A DNA stretch of 64,000 nt. It comes from Hamadaea tsunoensis DSM 44101 (GTDB taxonomy: Bacteria > Actinomycetota > Actinomycetes > Mycobacteriales > Micromonosporaceae). The notes under the pieces are model-generated. The model had not been told where the DNA came from. It worked only from the letters and a program-made list of their open reading frames with translations, and searched no databases. Positions 51,949 through 64,000 of this stretch are shown here, in pieces (positions within the stretch are counted from its first letter, which is position 1; the number at the start of each line of letters is the position of its first letter). Made by a program: the position numbers and the translations under genes. Location of the stretch: the NCBI RefSeq assembly GCF_000428945.1, contig NZ_AUAX01000006.1, positions 62,001 through 126,000 of the forward strand, written 5' to 3'.

Positions 51949-54462
51949 CTAGTCCTGTTCGTCCGGTTCGTCGGCATTGCGAGCAATAGCGACGATACTT
52001 ACGCCCTCTGGCAGGTCCATGAGCTTCACACCCATTGTGTTCCGATCGCGCGTCCGCCGTACAGGCTTCACCGGAGTTCGGATAACTCCACCGTTGCTCG
52101 TAATGGCGAAGAGTTCGTCTTCCGGGCTGATAACGACCGCACCGACCAGACCGCCACGGCGTTCCGTGATCTTAGCGGTGAGAACTCCCTTGCCGCCGCG
52201 GCCCTGTACAGGATATTCGTCGATCGGCGTTCGTTTGGCGAACCCGCCGCCTGTGGCCACGAGAACGTCCACATTCATGCCGTCCCGGACGACTTCCATG
52301 GCCAGAAGCTCGTCACCTTCGGTGAACCGCATGCCGATGACGCCCGAGGTGGCCCGGCCCATCGGGCGCAGCGCCTCGTCCGTCGCGTTGAACCGGATCG
52401 CCTGCGCGTGCTTGCTGACGAGCAGCAGATCGTCCTCGGCCGCCAGCAGGGCCGCGCCGACCAGTTCGTCGTCGTCCTTCAGGTTGATCGCGATGATGCC
52501 GCCCGACCGGTTCGAGTCGAACTCCGCCAGTGACGTCTTCTTGACGAGCCCGTCGCGCGTGGCCAGCACCAGGTACGGCGCGACCCCGTAGTTCGCGATC
52601 TCGATGACCTGGGCGATCTGCTCGTCCGGCTGGAACGCGAGCAGGTTCGCCACGTGCTGGCCCTTCGCGACCCGGCTCGCCTCCGGCAACTCGTACGCCT
52701 TCGCGCGGTAGACCCGGCCCTTGTTGGTGAAGAACAGGATCCAGTCGTGCGTCGAGCAGACGAAGAAGTGGCTGACGATGTCGTCCTGCCGCAGACTCGC
52801 GCCGGAGACGCCCTTTCCGCCACGTTTCTGGGAGCGATAGAGGTCCGCCTTCGTACGCTTGGCGTACCCGGTCCGGGTGATGGTGACGACGACGTCCTCG
52901 CGGGCGATGAGGTCTTCCATGGAGACTTCACCGTCGAACGGGACGATCTTCGTACGCCGCTCGTCACCCCACTTGTTGGTGATCTCGGTGAGCTCCTCGG
53001 AGATGATCTGCCGCTGCCGCTCCGGCTTGGCCAGGATGTCCTTGAGGTCGGCGATCTCGATCTCGATCTTCGCCAGCTCGTCGATGATCTTCTGGCGCTC
53101 CAGGGCGGCCAGGCGGCGCAGCTGCATGTCGAGGATCGCGGTCGCCTGGATCTCGTCGATGTCCAGCAGCGCGATGAGGCCGTTGCGGGCCTCCTCGACC
53201 GTGGGCGACCGGCGGATGAGGGCGATGACCTCGTCCAGCATGTCGAGCGCCTTGACCAGACCGCGCAGGATGTGCGCGCGCTCCTCGGCCTTGCGCAGCC
53301 GGAACGCCGTCCGGCGCTGGATCACCAGGATCTGGTGCGCCACGTAGTGCCGCAGGAACTGGGCGAGGTTGAGCGTCCGCGGTACGCCGTCGACCAGCGC
53401 CAGCATGTTGGCGCCGAACGTCTCCTGCAGCTGCGTGTGCTTGTAGAGGTTGTTCAGCACGACCTTGGCGACCGCGTCCCGCTTGAGGACGAGGATGAGC
53501 CGCAGGCCCGTACGCCCGGAGGACTCGTCGCGGATGTCGGCGATGCCGGCGAGCTTGCCCTCCTTGATCAGTTCGGCGATGCGCTCGGCGAGGTTGTCCG
53601 GGTTGACCTGGTACGGCAGCTCGGTGACGACCAGGCACGGCCGGCCGCGCTTGTCCTCCTCGACGTCGACGACGGCGCGCATCCGGATGGACCCGCGACC
53701 GGTCCGGTACGCCTCCTCGATCGGCGTGAGGCCGACGATGAGTCCGTAGGTCGGGAAGTCCGGGCCCTTGACGATGTCGATCAGCGCGTCGAGCGTGGTC
53801 GGCTCGTCGGCCTCCGGGTTGGCCAGGCACCACTGGACGGCGGCGGAGATCTCCCGCAGGTTGTGCGGCGGGATCTTGGTGGCCATGCCGACCGCGATGC
53901 CTTCGGAGCCGTTCACCAGCAGGTTCGGGAAGCGCGCCGGCAGGATCGTCGGCTCGGTGGTCCGGTTGTCGTAGTTCGGGATCATGTCGACGGTGTCCTC
54001 GTCGATGTCCCGGAGCAGCTCCATGGCCAGCGGGTAGAGGCGCGCCTCGGTGTAACGCATGGCCGCCGCGGGGTCGTTGCCCGGCGAACCGAAGTTGCCG
54101 TTGCCGTCGATCAGCGGGTAGCGCAGCGACCACGGCTGGCCCATGCGGACCAGGGTGTCGTAGATGGCCGAGTCGCCGTGCGGGTGGAACTGGCCCATCA
54201 CGTCACCGACGACACGGGAGCACTTCACGTAGCCGCGGTCGGGCCGGTAGCCCGAGTCGTACATCGCGTACAGGATCTTGCGGTGTACGGGCTTGAGGCC
54301 GTCACGGACGTCGGGCAGCGCTCGGCTCGTGATGACGCTCATCGCGTAGTCGAGGAAGGAGCGCTGCATCTCGACCTCGAGCCCGACGGGCTCGACGCGG
54401 CCGCGAGCGTCGGTGATCTCTTCGGCGCCCTCGGCGCCCTCTTCGAACGGAGTCTCAGTCAC
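51949..54462 (-). CDS. gyrA: DNA gyrase subunit A
   Basis: 837 residues. The N-terminal breakage-reunion domain has [20 protein letters not shown], the quinolone pocket [15 protein letters not shown] (Ser after GD, the wild-type form) and AMRYTEARL with the active-site tyrosine around residue 130. The C-terminal pinwheel contains the GyrA box QKRGGKGV, with related blades ending [11 protein letters not shown] start at 54462. With gyrB it introduces negative supercoils into DNA. Confidence 0.98.
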   Translation of the reverse strand: MTETPFEEGAEGAEEITDARGRVEPVGLEVEMQRSFLDYAMSVITSRALPDVRDGLKPVHRKILYAMYDSGYRPDRGYVKCSRVVGDVMGQFHPHGDSAIYDTLVRMGQPWSLRYPLIDGNGNFGSPGNDPAAAMRYTEARLYPLAMELLRDIDEDTVDMIPNYDNRTTEPTILPARFPNLLVNGSEGIAVGMATKIPPHNLREISAAVQWCLANPEADEPTTLDALIDIVKGPDFPTYGLIVGLTPIEEAYRTGRGSIRMRAVVDVEEDKRGRPCLVVTELPYQVNPDNLAERIAELIKEGKLAGIADIRDESSGRTGLRLILVLKRDAVAKVVLNNLYKHTQLQETFGANMLALVDGVPRTLNLAQFLRHYVAHQILVIQRRTAFRLRKAEERAHILRGLVKALDMLDEVIALIRRSPTVEEARNGLIALLDIDEIQATAILDMQLRRLAALERQKIIDELAKIEIEIADLKDILAKPERQRQIISEELTEITNKWGDERRTKIVPFDGEVSMEDLIAREDVVVTITRTGYAKRTKADLYRSQKRGGKGVSGASLRQDDIVSHFFVCSTHDWILFFTNKGRVYRAKAYELPEASRVAKGQHVANLLAFQPDEQIAQVIEIANYGVAPYLVLATRDGLVKKTSLAEFDSNRSGGIIAINLKDDDELVGAALLAAEDDLLLVSKHAQAIRFNATDEALRPMGRATSGVIGMRFTEGDELLAMEVVRDGMNVDVLVATGGGFAKRTPIDEYPVQGRGGKGVLTAKITERRGGLVGAVVISPEDELFAITSNGGVIRTPVKPVRRTRDRNTMGVKLMDLPEGVSIVAIARNADEPDEQD

Positions 54463-54516
54463 TTCTGCGATGTCCTTGAGAAATAGTCAGACCAGCGAGT
54501 CGGTGGGAAGACCTGA

Positions 54517-54544
54517 CCGTGCCGGGCCTTCCGGCCCGGCACGG
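54517..54544. terminator. Hairpin between gyrB and gyrA
   Basis: Perfect 12-bp stem CCGTGCCGGGCC with its complement and a TTCC loop, just after the gyrB stop. It may attenuate or process the gyrB-gyrA transcript rather than end it fully. Confidence 0.7.
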
Positions 54545-54552
54545 TGTGTGGA

Positions 54553-56490
<1,938 letters not shown>

Positions 56491-56890
56491 GCTCGTCCTT
56501 CCGTCAGTGCTTGCCAGTCTTCGCCGGCGGGGTTCTCCGGGACGCTCCGTCCCGACCGGGGGGCCACACCGCGCATCACCCCGGCGGAGCCGTCGTCGGC
56601 GAGAACGCTCCACCGCCTCGGCAATCTTACTGGGTACCCCCGACACTTCGCTTGCGCGGCACCCCGGTACGGCGACTGAATGCCCACGCGCGGGTATCTG
56701 ACAGCCTCGTAGCGGGCCGAACACGCCCGTCCGCAACTCCCCCCACGCGCCCCCGGTCCTGACCGAGACCACCGCCGTGCCCACGTGCCCGCGGCGTCGG
56801 CCACCCAAACGGAAGCCTCCAGCGGGATAGCGGAGTGTCGGCCCCATGTCGTAGGTTGCCACCGCGACACCGAGACTGGAGGGACAGAAG
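56491..56890. other. Divergent promoter region of gyrB
   Basis: About 400 bp with promoters for gyrB (-) and the hypothetical gene at 56891 (+). I see no gene, strong repeat or clear operator in it. Confidence 0.5.
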
Positions 56891-57445
56891 ATGGGGCTGG
56901 ACAACGTCGCCGTGCAGTGGCCGGCGACCGGCCGGTTCTATGATCCGGTCGCACCGGCGGAGTTCGTCGACTTCGCCGAGATCGCCGACACCCCGTCGAC
57001 GGCGGCACCCACCGCCGCGCTCGCCGGACACATCGCGCGCACCGGTTCGGTGCGGGGGACGGCGTACACGGAACTCGTCGATCTGCTGCTCGGCCTCACC
57101 GGTGTGCTTTACGCCACTGAGGCCTCGGCCGAGGACGAAGACCCGGTGATCGACCCCGACACCTGCGCGTGGATCGCGGGCGGTCTGGAGAAGTTCGTCA
57201 CGGGACATGCCGACTTCGGCCCCACCGTCACCTTCGAGACGGTCGCCGACGTCCTGCGCAAGGCCCTCGCCGACGGCCGCCTGGCCGAGCAGCAGCTCAA
57301 GTGGCTGGAAGGCCGGCTCGACTCGCTGCGCGACGAGGACGGCGGGGCGCCCCAGTGGAGCTTCCCGCTGTCCGAGCTCGCCGTCCTGGCCAGCTTCTAC
57401 CGCCGCTGCGCCGACCGCGGGTTCGCCGTCTACGCCGAATTCTGA
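56891..57445 (+). CDS. Hypothetical protein between gyrB and recF clusters
   Basis: 184 residues, acidic and soluble, not recognised. The N-terminus reads [20 protein letters not shown], and a helical C-terminal part includes [20 protein letters not shown]. No TM or signal is seen. GGAGGG lies about eight bases upstream of the ATG, which supports expression. It runs against the replication direction, unlike its neighbours, and faces the DUF721 gene. Confidence 0.75.
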   Translation: MGLDNVAVQWPATGRFYDPVAPAEFVDFAEIADTPSTAAPTAALAGHIARTGSVRGTAYTELVDLLLGLTGVLYATEASAEDEDPVIDPDTCAWIAGGLEKFVTGHADFGPTVTFETVADVLRKALADGRLAEQQLKWLEGRLDSLRDEDGGAPQWSFPLSELAVLASFYRRCADRGFAVYAEF

Positions 57446-57460
57446 GGTTCCGGCCCCGGC

Positions 57461-58006
57461 TCAGCCATAGGTGTCGCCGGGGCCGGAACCGCGTACCCGG
57501 CGGGGGCCGCGGTTCCATGACGGTGCCGCGGGGCCGTGGATGCGTACGCGCACGACGACGTTGTGACCGACCTCGGCCGCGATCCGCCGGATGATCTCCG
57601 CCGCGATCGCCCGCAGCTGCGTCGCCCACGCCGTCGACTCCGCCTCGACCGTGAGCTCCTTCTCCTCCAGCTTCACCGGCCGGCAGTGGCCCGCGATGTC
57701 CGGTCCCACGACCTTCTCCCAGGCGCCGAAAACCGTGGCCTCGGCCGCGGGCTTCGCCCAGTTCCGCTGCTGGATCAGCTTGGCCAGCACGTCCCCGAAG
57801 AGCGCCGGGTCACGCGGGTCGGGCCCCGGGCCGCTGTAACCGCGCGGTCGTCCCCCGCTCTTCTTCTCCGCCGTACGCCGAGTCTCGACCCGTTTCGCAC
57901 GAGCCGCGTCGAGTACGGCCCGGGCGAGTTCGGGACCTTTCTTGTCACCGCTCTTGTCTTGACCTGCTTTGCCGGTGTTCTCTGCGGCGGGTTGCTCACT
58001 GCTCAC
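57461..58006 (-). CDS. DUF721 / DciA-like protein
   Basis: 181 residues. A disordered, charged N-terminus precedes the DUF721 core: [20 protein letters not shown], then [20 protein letters not shown] and [18 protein letters not shown]. DciA proteins load or support the replicative helicase in bacteria without DnaC/DnaI (family knowledge). The GTG at 58006 has GGAGG six bases upstream, and the start overlaps the recF stop by 11 bp, so the pair is co-translated. Confidence 0.9.
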   Translation of the reverse strand: MSSEQPAAENTGKAGQDKSGDKKGPELARAVLDAARAKRVETRRTAEKKSGGRPRGYSGPGPDPRDPALFGDVLAKLIQQRNWAKPAAEATVFGAWEKVVGPDIAGHCRPVKLEEKELTVEAESTAWATQLRAIAAEIIRRIAAEVGHNVVVRVRIHGPAAPSWNRGPRRVRGSGPGDTYG

Positions 58007-59102
58007 GGACGACCTCCCCGGGCCGGACGGTGTATCGGATGCCGGAGAGCCTGGTAGGAACATCAGCCTCGACAGCGCAGGTGATGAGGACCTGGGCGGC
58101 GTCGGCGATCAGCGTCGCCAGCCGCTCCCGCCGACCGGTGTCCAGTTCGGCGAACACGTCGTCGAGGACCAGCACGGGTTCGATGCCGTCGGCCCGCAGC
58201 AACTCGTACGCGGCCAGCCGCAGCGCGAGGGCGAACGACCACGATTCGCCGTGGCTCGCGTACCCCTTGACGGGTAGTGGTCCGAGGGTGAGGGCGAGTT
58301 CGTCCCGGTGCGGGCCGACCAGCGTGACGCCGCGCTCGACCTCCTGAGGCCGGGAGGCGCGCAATGCGGCGAGCACGGCGTCGGCGGTGGGCTCGGGGAC
58401 CGTCGCCTGGTACGCGATGGCGGCCGCCCCCTCCCCCGCGGACACCGCGTCGTACGCCTTGGACAGGTGCGGGGCGAGCGCATCGACGAGGGCGAGCCGG
58501 GCGGCGAGCAGGACGGCGCCGTGCTCGGCGAGGTGCTGGTCCCAGACTTCGAGAGTGGACAGATCACCGGCGGTCTTCGTCACGCGCTTGGTGAGATACG
58601 ACGACCGCAGCAGAGCGTTCCGCTGCTTCAGTACGCGTTCGTAGTCCGACCGCACGGCGGCGAACCGCGGCTGCCGGAGGACGAGGAGATCGTCGAGGTA
58701 CCGTCGGCGTTCGGCGGGGTCGCCCCGGACCAGGGAGAGGTCCTCGGGTGCGAACAGCACCAAGCGGAGCGCACCGAGAATGTCGCGGGCCCGGCGTACG
58801 GGCGCACGGCCCAGGCGGGCCCGATTGGCGCGGCCGGGCACGATCTCCAGCTCGACCAGCAGTTCCCGCGACTCGTGCACGATCGCGCAGCGGATCACCG
58901 CACTGCCGGCACCGGCCCGCACGAGCGGGGCGTCCGTGGCGACCCGGTGGCTGCCGAGCGTGGCCACGTAGCCGAGCGCCTCGATGAGATTCGTCTTGCC
59001 GACGCCGTTCGGGCCGACGAGGACGTTCGGTCCCGGCTGGAGGTCGACGCCCACGCGCGCGTACGAGCGGACGTCGACGAGTTCCAGCCGGCGGACGTAC
59101 AT
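57996..59102 (-). CDS. recF: DNA replication and repair protein RecF
   Basis: 368-residue SMC-like ATPase that helps RecA load at gaps. Walker A is [10 protein letters not shown] near residue 30, the signature region is [20 protein letters not shown], and Walker B is [13 protein letters not shown]. The ATG at 59102 begins with the typical [14 protein letters not shown]. It lies 12 bp from gnd and overlaps the DciA-like gene, in the standard actinobacterial order. Confidence 0.97.
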   Translation of the reverse strand: MYVRRLELVDVRSYARVGVDLQPGPNVLVGPNGVGKTNLIEALGYVATLGSHRVATDAPLVRAGAGSAVIRCAIVHESRELLVELEIVPGRANRARLGRAPVRRARDILGALRLVLFAPEDLSLVRGDPAERRRYLDDLLVLRQPRFAAVRSDYERVLKQRNALLRSSYLTKRVTKTAGDLSTLEVWDQHLAEHGAVLLAARLALVDALAPHLSKAYDAVSAGEGAAAIAYQATVPEPTADAVLAALRASRPQEVERGVTLVGPHRDELALTLGPLPVKGYASHGESWSFALALRLAAYELLRADGIEPVLVLDDVFAELDTGRRERLATLIADAAQVLITCAVEADVPTRLSGIRYTVRPGEVVREQ

Positions 59103-59114
59103 CGACTTCTTCGT

Positions 59115-59987
59115 CTACTTCTTGGTCACGGCGTGGCCGCCGAACTGGTTGCGCAGCGCGGCGATCGCCTTCATCGCCGGCGAGTCGTCCTGGCGGGACG
59201 CGAACCGGGCGAACAGCGACGCGGCGATCACATGCATCGGCACCGCGAGGCGGATCGCCTCCTCGACCGTCCACCGGCCCTCGCCGGTGTCCTCGGCGTA
59301 GCCCTTGAGCTGGTCGAGGTGCGGATCGGCGGTGAGCGCGTTGTCCATCAGATCGAGCAGCCAGGACTGGACGACCGAGCCCTTGCGCCAGGACCGGAAA
59401 ACCTCGGGCACGTTCGTGACGAACTCGGACTTCTCCAGCAGCTCGAAGCCCTCCGCGTACGCGTGCATCAGCCCGTACTCGATGCCGTTGTGCACCATCT
59501 TGGCGTAGTGGCCGGCGCCGACCGGACCGGCGTGCACGAAGCCGAACTCGCCCTCGGGCTTGAGCGCCTCGAAGATCGGCATGAGCTTCTGTACGTCCTC
59601 TTCGGAGCCGCCGACCATGAGGGCGTAGCCGTTCTGCTTGCCCCACACGCCGCCGGAGACGCCGACATCGAGGTAGCCGATGTCGTTCTTGGCGAGGCGC
59701 TCGGCCCGCGGGCCGTCGTCGGTGAACCGCGAGTTGCCGCCGTCGATCACGACGTCGCCCGGGCTCAGCAGAGTACCGAGCTGGTCCACGATCGCCTCGG
59801 TGACGCCGGCCGGCACCATCGACCAGATCGCTCGCGGCGCCTGCAACTTGGCGACCAGGTCCTCCAGGCTCGACGCGTCGGAGAGATCCGGGTTGGTGTC
59901 GAAGCCGATGACCTCATGCCCGGCGGCCCGCAGCCGCTCGCGCATGTTGCCGCCCATCTTGCCGAGGCCGATGAGTCCGAGTTGCAT
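59115..59987 (-). CDS. gnd: 6-phosphogluconate dehydrogenase (decarboxylating), short type
   Basis: 290-residue enzyme of the short, probably NAD-dependent, Gnd type: GLIGLGKMGGNM at the start, DGGNSRFTDD, DVGVSGGVWGKQNGYALMVG and KMVHNGIEYGLMHAYAEGFE. It oxidises 6-phosphogluconate to ribulose-5-phosphate. The ATG at 59987 is preferred over a GTG at 59993, because GGGAG is spaced five bases from the ATG. Its place between dnaN and recF is a known actinobacterial arrangement (also in Streptomyces). Confidence 0.95.
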   Translation of the reverse strand: MQLGLIGLGKMGGNMRERLRAAGHEVIGFDTNPDLSDASSLEDLVAKLQAPRAIWSMVPAGVTEAIVDQLGTLLSPGDVVIDGGNSRFTDDGPRAERLAKNDIGYLDVGVSGGVWGKQNGYALMVGGSEEDVQKLMPIFEALKPEGEFGFVHAGPVGAGHYAKMVHNGIEYGLMHAYAEGFELLEKSEFVTNVPEVFRSWRKGSVVQSWLLDLMDNALTADPHLDQLKGYAEDTGEGRWTVEEAIRLAVPMHVIAASLFARFASRQDDSPAMKAIAALRNQFGGHAVTKK

Positions 59988-60073
59988 GCTCACTCCCAGT
60001 CGAGAAGTCGCTGGTGCCGCCGGAGGCGGGCACGACGGTCTTCGGCGTGCCCGGTGCGGCCTTCACCGTCAGG

Positions 60074-61207
60074 CTAACGCCCCACCCTGATCGGCATGAT
60101 CAGATAGCGGTAACCCGGCACGGCCTCGCCGTCGTCGCCGCACGGCATCAGCACGGCCGGCTTGAACGAGTCCGTGAAGCCGAACAGGGCCGTCGCCGAG
60201 CCGAGCGCGCCCAGCCCGTCAATGAGGTACTGCGGGTTGAACGCGATGGTCAGCGCGTCACCGGTGAAGGCTGCCTCGAGCGCCTCGCTCGCGCGCGCCT
60301 CCTCGGTGCCGCCGGCCTCGACCACGAGGCCGTCCTCGCCGAACGTCAGCCGGATCGGGGTGGCCTTCTCGGCGACGAGCGACACGCGCTTGACGACCTC
60401 GACGAGCGCACTCACCGGTACGCGCGCCTCGGCGTTGAACGACGCCGGGAACAGCGACCGCACCGGCGGGTAGGACTGGCCGTCGAGCAGCCGGCTCGTG
60501 GTGCGCCGGGGACCGCCGGCGAAACCGATCATGCCTTCGCCGGCGCCGGCCGTGGCGAGCGCGATGGTGACCTCGCCACCGAGCGGGCCCATCGTCTTCG
60601 CGGTGTCGGCGAGCGTCCGCGCCGGAACGAGCGCGGTGGTGTCGACGTCCTCGTCCGCCGGGGACCACGTGATCTCCCGGACGGCCAGCCGGTACCGGTC
60701 GGTCGCGAGCAGCGCCAGGGTCGAGCCGTTCAACTCCAGGCGTACGCCGGTCATCATCGGCAGCGTCTCGTCGCGGCCGGCGGCGATCGCGACCTGCGCG
60801 ACGGCCGAGGCGAAGGTCGCGGCGTCGACGGTGCCGGCGCTCTGCGGCAGGTCCGGCAGGGTCGGGTAGTCCTCGACGGGCATCGTCGGCAGGGTGAACC
60901 GCGCGCTGCCGCAGACCAGTTCGAGGTGGGAACCGACGGCGGCGATCTCGACCGGCTTGGCCGGGAGAGCCTTGGTGATCTCGGCGAGCAGGCGGCCGGA
61001 GACCAGCGCGGCGCCGTCGGCGTCCGCCTGCACCTCGACGTCGACCTGGCTGGACACCTCGTAGTCGAAACCGGAGACGTGCAGGCGGCCGTCGGCCACG
61101 CGCAGCATCACGCCGGCGAGCACCGGCACGGACGGCCGGCTGGGCAGACTCTTCGCGGTCCAGGCGACCGCGTCGGCGAGCGCGTCGCGCTCCACACGGA
61201 ACTTCAT
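60074..61207 (-). CDS. dnaN: DNA polymerase III beta subunit (sliding clamp)
   Basis: 377 residues with the three-domain clamp fold: MKFRVERDALADAVAWTAKS, FDYEVSSQVDVEV, FTLPTMPVEDYPTLP (domain 2), GVRLELNGSTLALLATDRYRL (19-22 residue block cut here), NPQYLIDGLGAL and YLIMPIRVGR at the end. It tethers DNA polymerase to DNA. The ATG at 61207 has GAGGAGGG about seven bases upstream. The upstream gap is oriC. Confidence 0.97.
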   Translation of the reverse strand: MKFRVERDALADAVAWTAKSLPSRPSVPVLAGVMLRVADGRLHVSGFDYEVSSQVDVEVQADADGAALVSGRLLAEITKALPAKPVEIAAVGSHLELVCGSARFTLPTMPVEDYPTLPDLPQSAGTVDAATFASAVAQVAIAAGRDETLPMMTGVRLELNGSTLALLATDRYRLAVREITWSPADEDVDTTALVPARTLADTAKTMGPLGGEVTIALATAGAGEGMIGFAGGPRRTTSRLLDGQSYPPVRSLFPASFNAEARVPVSALVEVVKRVSLVAEKATPIRLTFGEDGLVVEAGGTEEARASEALEAAFTGDALTIAFNPQYLIDGLGALGSATALFGFTDSFKPAVLMPCGDDGEAVPGYRYLIMPIRVGR

Positions 61208-61409
61208 GCCAGGCCCTCCTCAGGAGGTGTTTCGGCGTCGGCGGACGGGGGGAACTTCTTCTGGACTATCGACCCTAGCGCCGAGGTGTGACGGCCTGCG
61301 CCCGGGCGGTTCGTTCATCGGCGGCCCGACGCAACGGACCCTTGCGAGTTTCGCCTTGGCCACGATAGGGCCTCCGGTGCTTCGGCGCCCGAGGGGGTGC
61401 GGCCCGGCG

Positions 61410-61990
61410 GCAGCTTGATCATCCACACCGCGAAGATTTGTTTTTTCTCTTCTTAGAGAGATAACCCGTCGTAATAGTAGGGCCTGTGGAAACTGGGGAT
61501 AACTAACGTTTTCCCAGCTCACGGCCACTTAATCGCCGTGGATAGACGGTGGATGAAGCGGTGGATAACTCGGCCGTTCATCCACAGGCCGTTCGTTGTG
61601 CACATTGTGTCCGCGGCTACCCACAAGCTATCCACAGGATATCCACCGGGTTTTCCCCCACCTGTGGGTTCAGCCGGAACCCTTTGCCCACAAGGTTATC
61701 CACTGCACTTCCCCGACTGTGCACAGATCTTGGACCGTTGTCCACATCGAATCCACAGGGGAAATTTTTCGTCCACAGTTGTCCACAGCGAATCCACATA
61801 CGTTATCCACGATCTGGGGATAACCCCGTCCCGGTTGCACCTTTTCCCCACCTAGGTTGTGGATAGCCTGTGTACAAACCTGGGGATACTCGCGTGACCT
61901 GCGGCGTACCGGAGTGGACAGTGCGCGGCCCGGCCGGTCGGTGCGTGCACAGGCGTATACACAGAGCTGGGTTTCCACAACCGGATGTAG
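61410..61990. other. Chromosomal replication origin (oriC)
   Basis: The gap between dnaN and dnaA holds a dense set of DnaA boxes. Exact TTGTCCACA lies at 61738-61746 and 61779-61787. One-mismatch boxes include 61419, 61494, 61560, 61578, 61596, 61628, 61684, 61696, 61803, 61815, 61858 and 61869. Others (GAATCCACA, TCGTCCACA) lie at 61749, 61769 and 61790. An AT-rich tract at about 61428-61480 (with a T run) is a candidate unwinding element. The layout matches actinobacterial oriC. Confidence 0.95.
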
Positions 61991-62057
61991 AGAAACGTCA
62001 CGCGGGCCTCCGTGGGAAACCCGCGTGTCCGGTGCGGCGAAGGGTGTGGACGAGCCG

Positions 62058-63806
62058 TCAGGGCGTCTGCTTGATGCGGTTCGTCAGCTCGGCGATCTGG
62101 TTGTACAGCGACCGCCGCTCCGCCATCTGCTGGCGGATCTTCCGCTCCGCGTGCATCACCGTCGTGTGGTCACGGCCGCCGAACGCCGAGCCGATCCGGG
62201 GCAGCGACATCGCCGTCAGCTCCCGGCACAGGTACATGGCCACCTGACGGGCGTTGACGAGTACGCGTGACCGCGAGTGCCCGCGCAGGTCCTCCAGGCT
62301 CACCCCGAAGTAGTCGGCCGTGGACACCATGATCTGGTCGGCCGTGATCTCGGGGGCGGTGCCGTCCGGGATGAAGTCGCGCAGGACTTCCTCGGCGATC
62401 TGCAGGCTCACCGGCGACCGCGACAGGGACGCGTACGCGGTGACCCGGATCAGCGCGCCCTCCAGTTCCCGGATCGAGTTCGAGATCCGGGACGCGACGA
62501 ACTCCAGCACCTCCGGCGGGGCGAACAGCCGGTCCTGGGCCGCCTTCTTCTGGAGGATCGCGATGCGGGTCTCCAGGTCGGGCGGCTGGATGTCGGCGAG
62601 CAGGCCCCATTCGAACCGCGTACGCAGCCGGTCCTCCAAAGTGGCCAGCTGCTTCGGCGAGCGGTCGGAGGTGATGACGATCTGCTTGTTCGCGTTGTGC
62701 AGGGTGTTGAAGGTGTGGAAGAACTCCTCCTGCGTACGCTCCCGGTTCTCGAGGAACTGGATGTCGTCGATCAGCAGGATGTCCACGTCCCGATAGCGGC
62801 GCTGGAACGCGCTCTGCTTGTCGTCGCGCAGGGAGTTGATGAAGTCGTTGGTGAACTCCTCCGTCGAGACGTAGCGCACGCCGCGGGCGTTGCCCAGCTG
62901 TTGCGCGTAGTGCCCGATGGCGTGCAGGAGATGCGTCTTGCCCAGACCCGAACCGCCGTAGATGAACAGCGGGTTGTACGCCTTCGCCGGCGACTCGGCC
63001 ACCGCGACGGCGGCCGCGTGGGCGAACCGGTTCGAGGAGCCGATGACGAAAGTCTCGAACATGTACTTCGGGTTGAGCTTGTTGCCGCCCTCCGGCGCCG
63101 GCTGGCGGCCGGTCGGATTGTGCGGCCCGACCCGCTGCTCGCCCGCGGGCGTGTACGCCTGCTGCCCGAAGTTCTGCTGGCCGAACGTCTGCTGCCCGAA
63201 GTTCTGCTGGCCGTAGCCCTGCTGCGGGAAGTTCTGGGGTGCCACACCCGGCGGCACCATGCCCATCGGCGACGTGGGCGAGCCGAGCCGGCCCGGTCCG
63301 CTCTCCGGTGCGCCGTCGTCCTGCGGCTCGCGGTGCGGCGGCTGCGCCGGAACCCCGAAGAGCGCGTCCTCGTCGTCGGCCGGCGGCGCCATCGCCACGA
63401 TCGGATAGGCCCCCGACGCGTACGCGACGTGCGCGGGCGCTTCCGGCGCGGGATCCTCCACGGGTACGCCGGCCGGGGCAGGCGGAAGCAGTCCGGTTCC
63501 CGGCGACGGGGTGCCGCCGTAGCCGACCTGATAGGGCGTCCGGGCCGCGCCGTCCTCGGGCGGGCGCACGGTCACGGCGACCTGGATGGGCCGGCCGAGG
63601 TTGCGCGAGAGGGCGTCGGTGATCGCCGGGCGCATCCGGGTCTCGATGAAATCCCGGGTGAAGGCGTCGGGCACGGACAGCAGCGCGGTGTCTTCGACGA
63701 TCGCACGCAGCCGCGTCAGCTGCAGGTACGCCCGCTGCTGCGCCGAGATGATCTGGTCCGCCAGGTCGTTGACCGCGTTCAGCCAGACCGCGTCGAGGTC
63801 ACCCAC
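62058..63806 (-). CDS. dnaA: Chromosomal replication initiator protein DnaA
   Basis: About 582 residues. Domain I ([20 protein letters not shown]...) is followed by a long Pro/Gln-rich linker (domain II) that includes [16 protein letters not shown]-like repeats. The AAA+ domain has Walker [12 protein letters not shown] and Walker [11 protein letters not shown], and domain IV binds boxes with [18 protein letters not shown] start at 63806 ([11 protein letters not shown]) is preferred; GTG 63815 is an alternative. A DnaA box lies upstream, suggesting autoregulation. Confidence 0.97.
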   Translation of the reverse strand: MGDLDAVWLNAVNDLADQIISAQQRAYLQLTRLRAIVEDTALLSVPDAFTRDFIETRMRPAITDALSRNLGRPIQVAVTVRPPEDGAARTPYQVGYGGTPSPGTGLLPPAPAGVPVEDPAPEAPAHVAYASGAYPIVAMAPPADDEDALFGVPAQPPHREPQDDGAPESGPGRLGSPTSPMGMVPPGVAPQNFPQQGYGQQNFGQQTFGQQNFGQQAYTPAGEQRVGPHNPTGRQPAPEGGNKLNPKYMFETFVIGSSNRFAHAAAVAVAESPAKAYNPLFIYGGSGLGKTHLLHAIGHYAQQLGNARGVRYVSTEEFTNDFINSLRDDKQSAFQRRYRDVDILLIDDIQFLENRERTQEEFFHTFNTLHNANKQIVITSDRSPKQLATLEDRLRTRFEWGLLADIQPPDLETRIAILQKKAAQDRLFAPPEVLEFVASRISNSIRELEGALIRVTAYASLSRSPVSLQIAEEVLRDFIPDGTAPEITADQIMVSTADYFGVSLEDLRGHSRSRVLVNARQVAMYLCRELTAMSLPRIGSAFGGRDHTTVMHAERKIRQQMAERRSLYNQIAELTNRIKQTP

Positions 63807-63877
63807 GTCTCTCACCCCCCACCTTCCCGCCCCCGGTTTGCCGGATACGCGCGATCGCGCGACGGCATCCGAATAAG

Positions 63878-63886
63878 TTATCCACA
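63878..63886. promoter_or_regulatory. DnaA box upstream of dnaA
   Basis: Perfect TTATCCACA in the dnaA promoter region, 72 bp before the chosen start codon. It is a likely site for DnaA autorepression. Confidence 0.8.
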
Positions 63887-64000
63887 ACCCTGTGTACGCG
63901 TTGCCCCGGGGATGGCGCGTCACACAGAGTGGGCGGCGCAGCGCCGATTGTGCCGTGACCGTCCCAGGAGAGTCCCAGCAGGATAACGAGGCAACGCCCG

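Noticed and set aside
63924-64000. rpmH start at the right edge
   Set aside because: rpmH is expected divergent from dnaA, but no start codon or L34 sequence is visible before the window ends.

Overview
The window is GC-rich actinobacterial chromosome. Gene content, gene order and protein style (DLW-39 next to tRNA-Ile/tRNA-Ala, DUF3566 after gyrA, a short-type gnd between dnaN and recF, xre/DUF397 pairs, many GTG starts) suggest Micromonosporaceae; this is inference from family knowledge, not a database match. The window sits on one side of the replication origin. dnaA is at the right end, oriC with a dense DnaA-box cluster lies at about 61.4-62.0 kb, and a parS site lies at 38.76 kb. Most genes are on the minus strand, so they run in the same direction as a fork moving leftward from oriC.

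Right part (50.6-64.0 kb), leftward from dnaA: dnaA, oriC, dnaN, gnd, recF, a DUF721/DciA-like gene, gyrB, gyrA, DUF3566 membrane protein, tRNA-Ile, a 42-codon DLW-39 gene and tRNA-Ala. The 3' half of tRNA-Ala is duplicated as a perfect 43-bp direct repeat 7.1 kb away. These repeats bound an integrated island (43.45-50.63 kb). It carries a frameshifted, N-terminally truncated tyrosine integrase, an excisionase-like HTH gene, a large XRE regulator and six small genes of unknown function.

Middle part (19-43.4 kb): a very large secreted repeat/propeller protein; an alpha/beta hydrolase; a SigE-family sigma factor; a FrnE/DsbA-like protein; an SGNH hydrolase; an HSP90-like ATPase translationally coupled to a 955-residue TPR-like protein; a leucine/isovalerate-type acyl-CoA cluster (tetR, biotin carboxylase, HMG-CoA lyase, carboxyltransferase, acyl-CoA dehydrogenase); an MMPL transporter; and an XRE/NTPase regulator. 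Five copies of a TAACGnnCGTTA-like palindrome lie before tetR, the biotin carboxylase, mvaB and accD and probably define the TetR regulon. A five-repeat chaplin-like surface protein and a second secreted protein are inserted inside this cluster.

Left part (0-19 kb): the classical growth and division locus fhaA-fhaB-pstP-rodA-pbpA-pknA-pknB, chained by stop/start overlaps and cut by the window edge in pknB; tRNA-Leu(CAG); a sugar epimerase/WecG pair; an xre-DUF397 pair; a GCS2-type carboxylate-amine ligase; a polytopic membrane protein; and two single-pass PASTA-type proteins. The Ser/Thr kinases, the phosphatase and the FHA and PASTA proteins together form a phosphorylation circuit coupled to peptidoglycan synthesis by RodA and PbpA.
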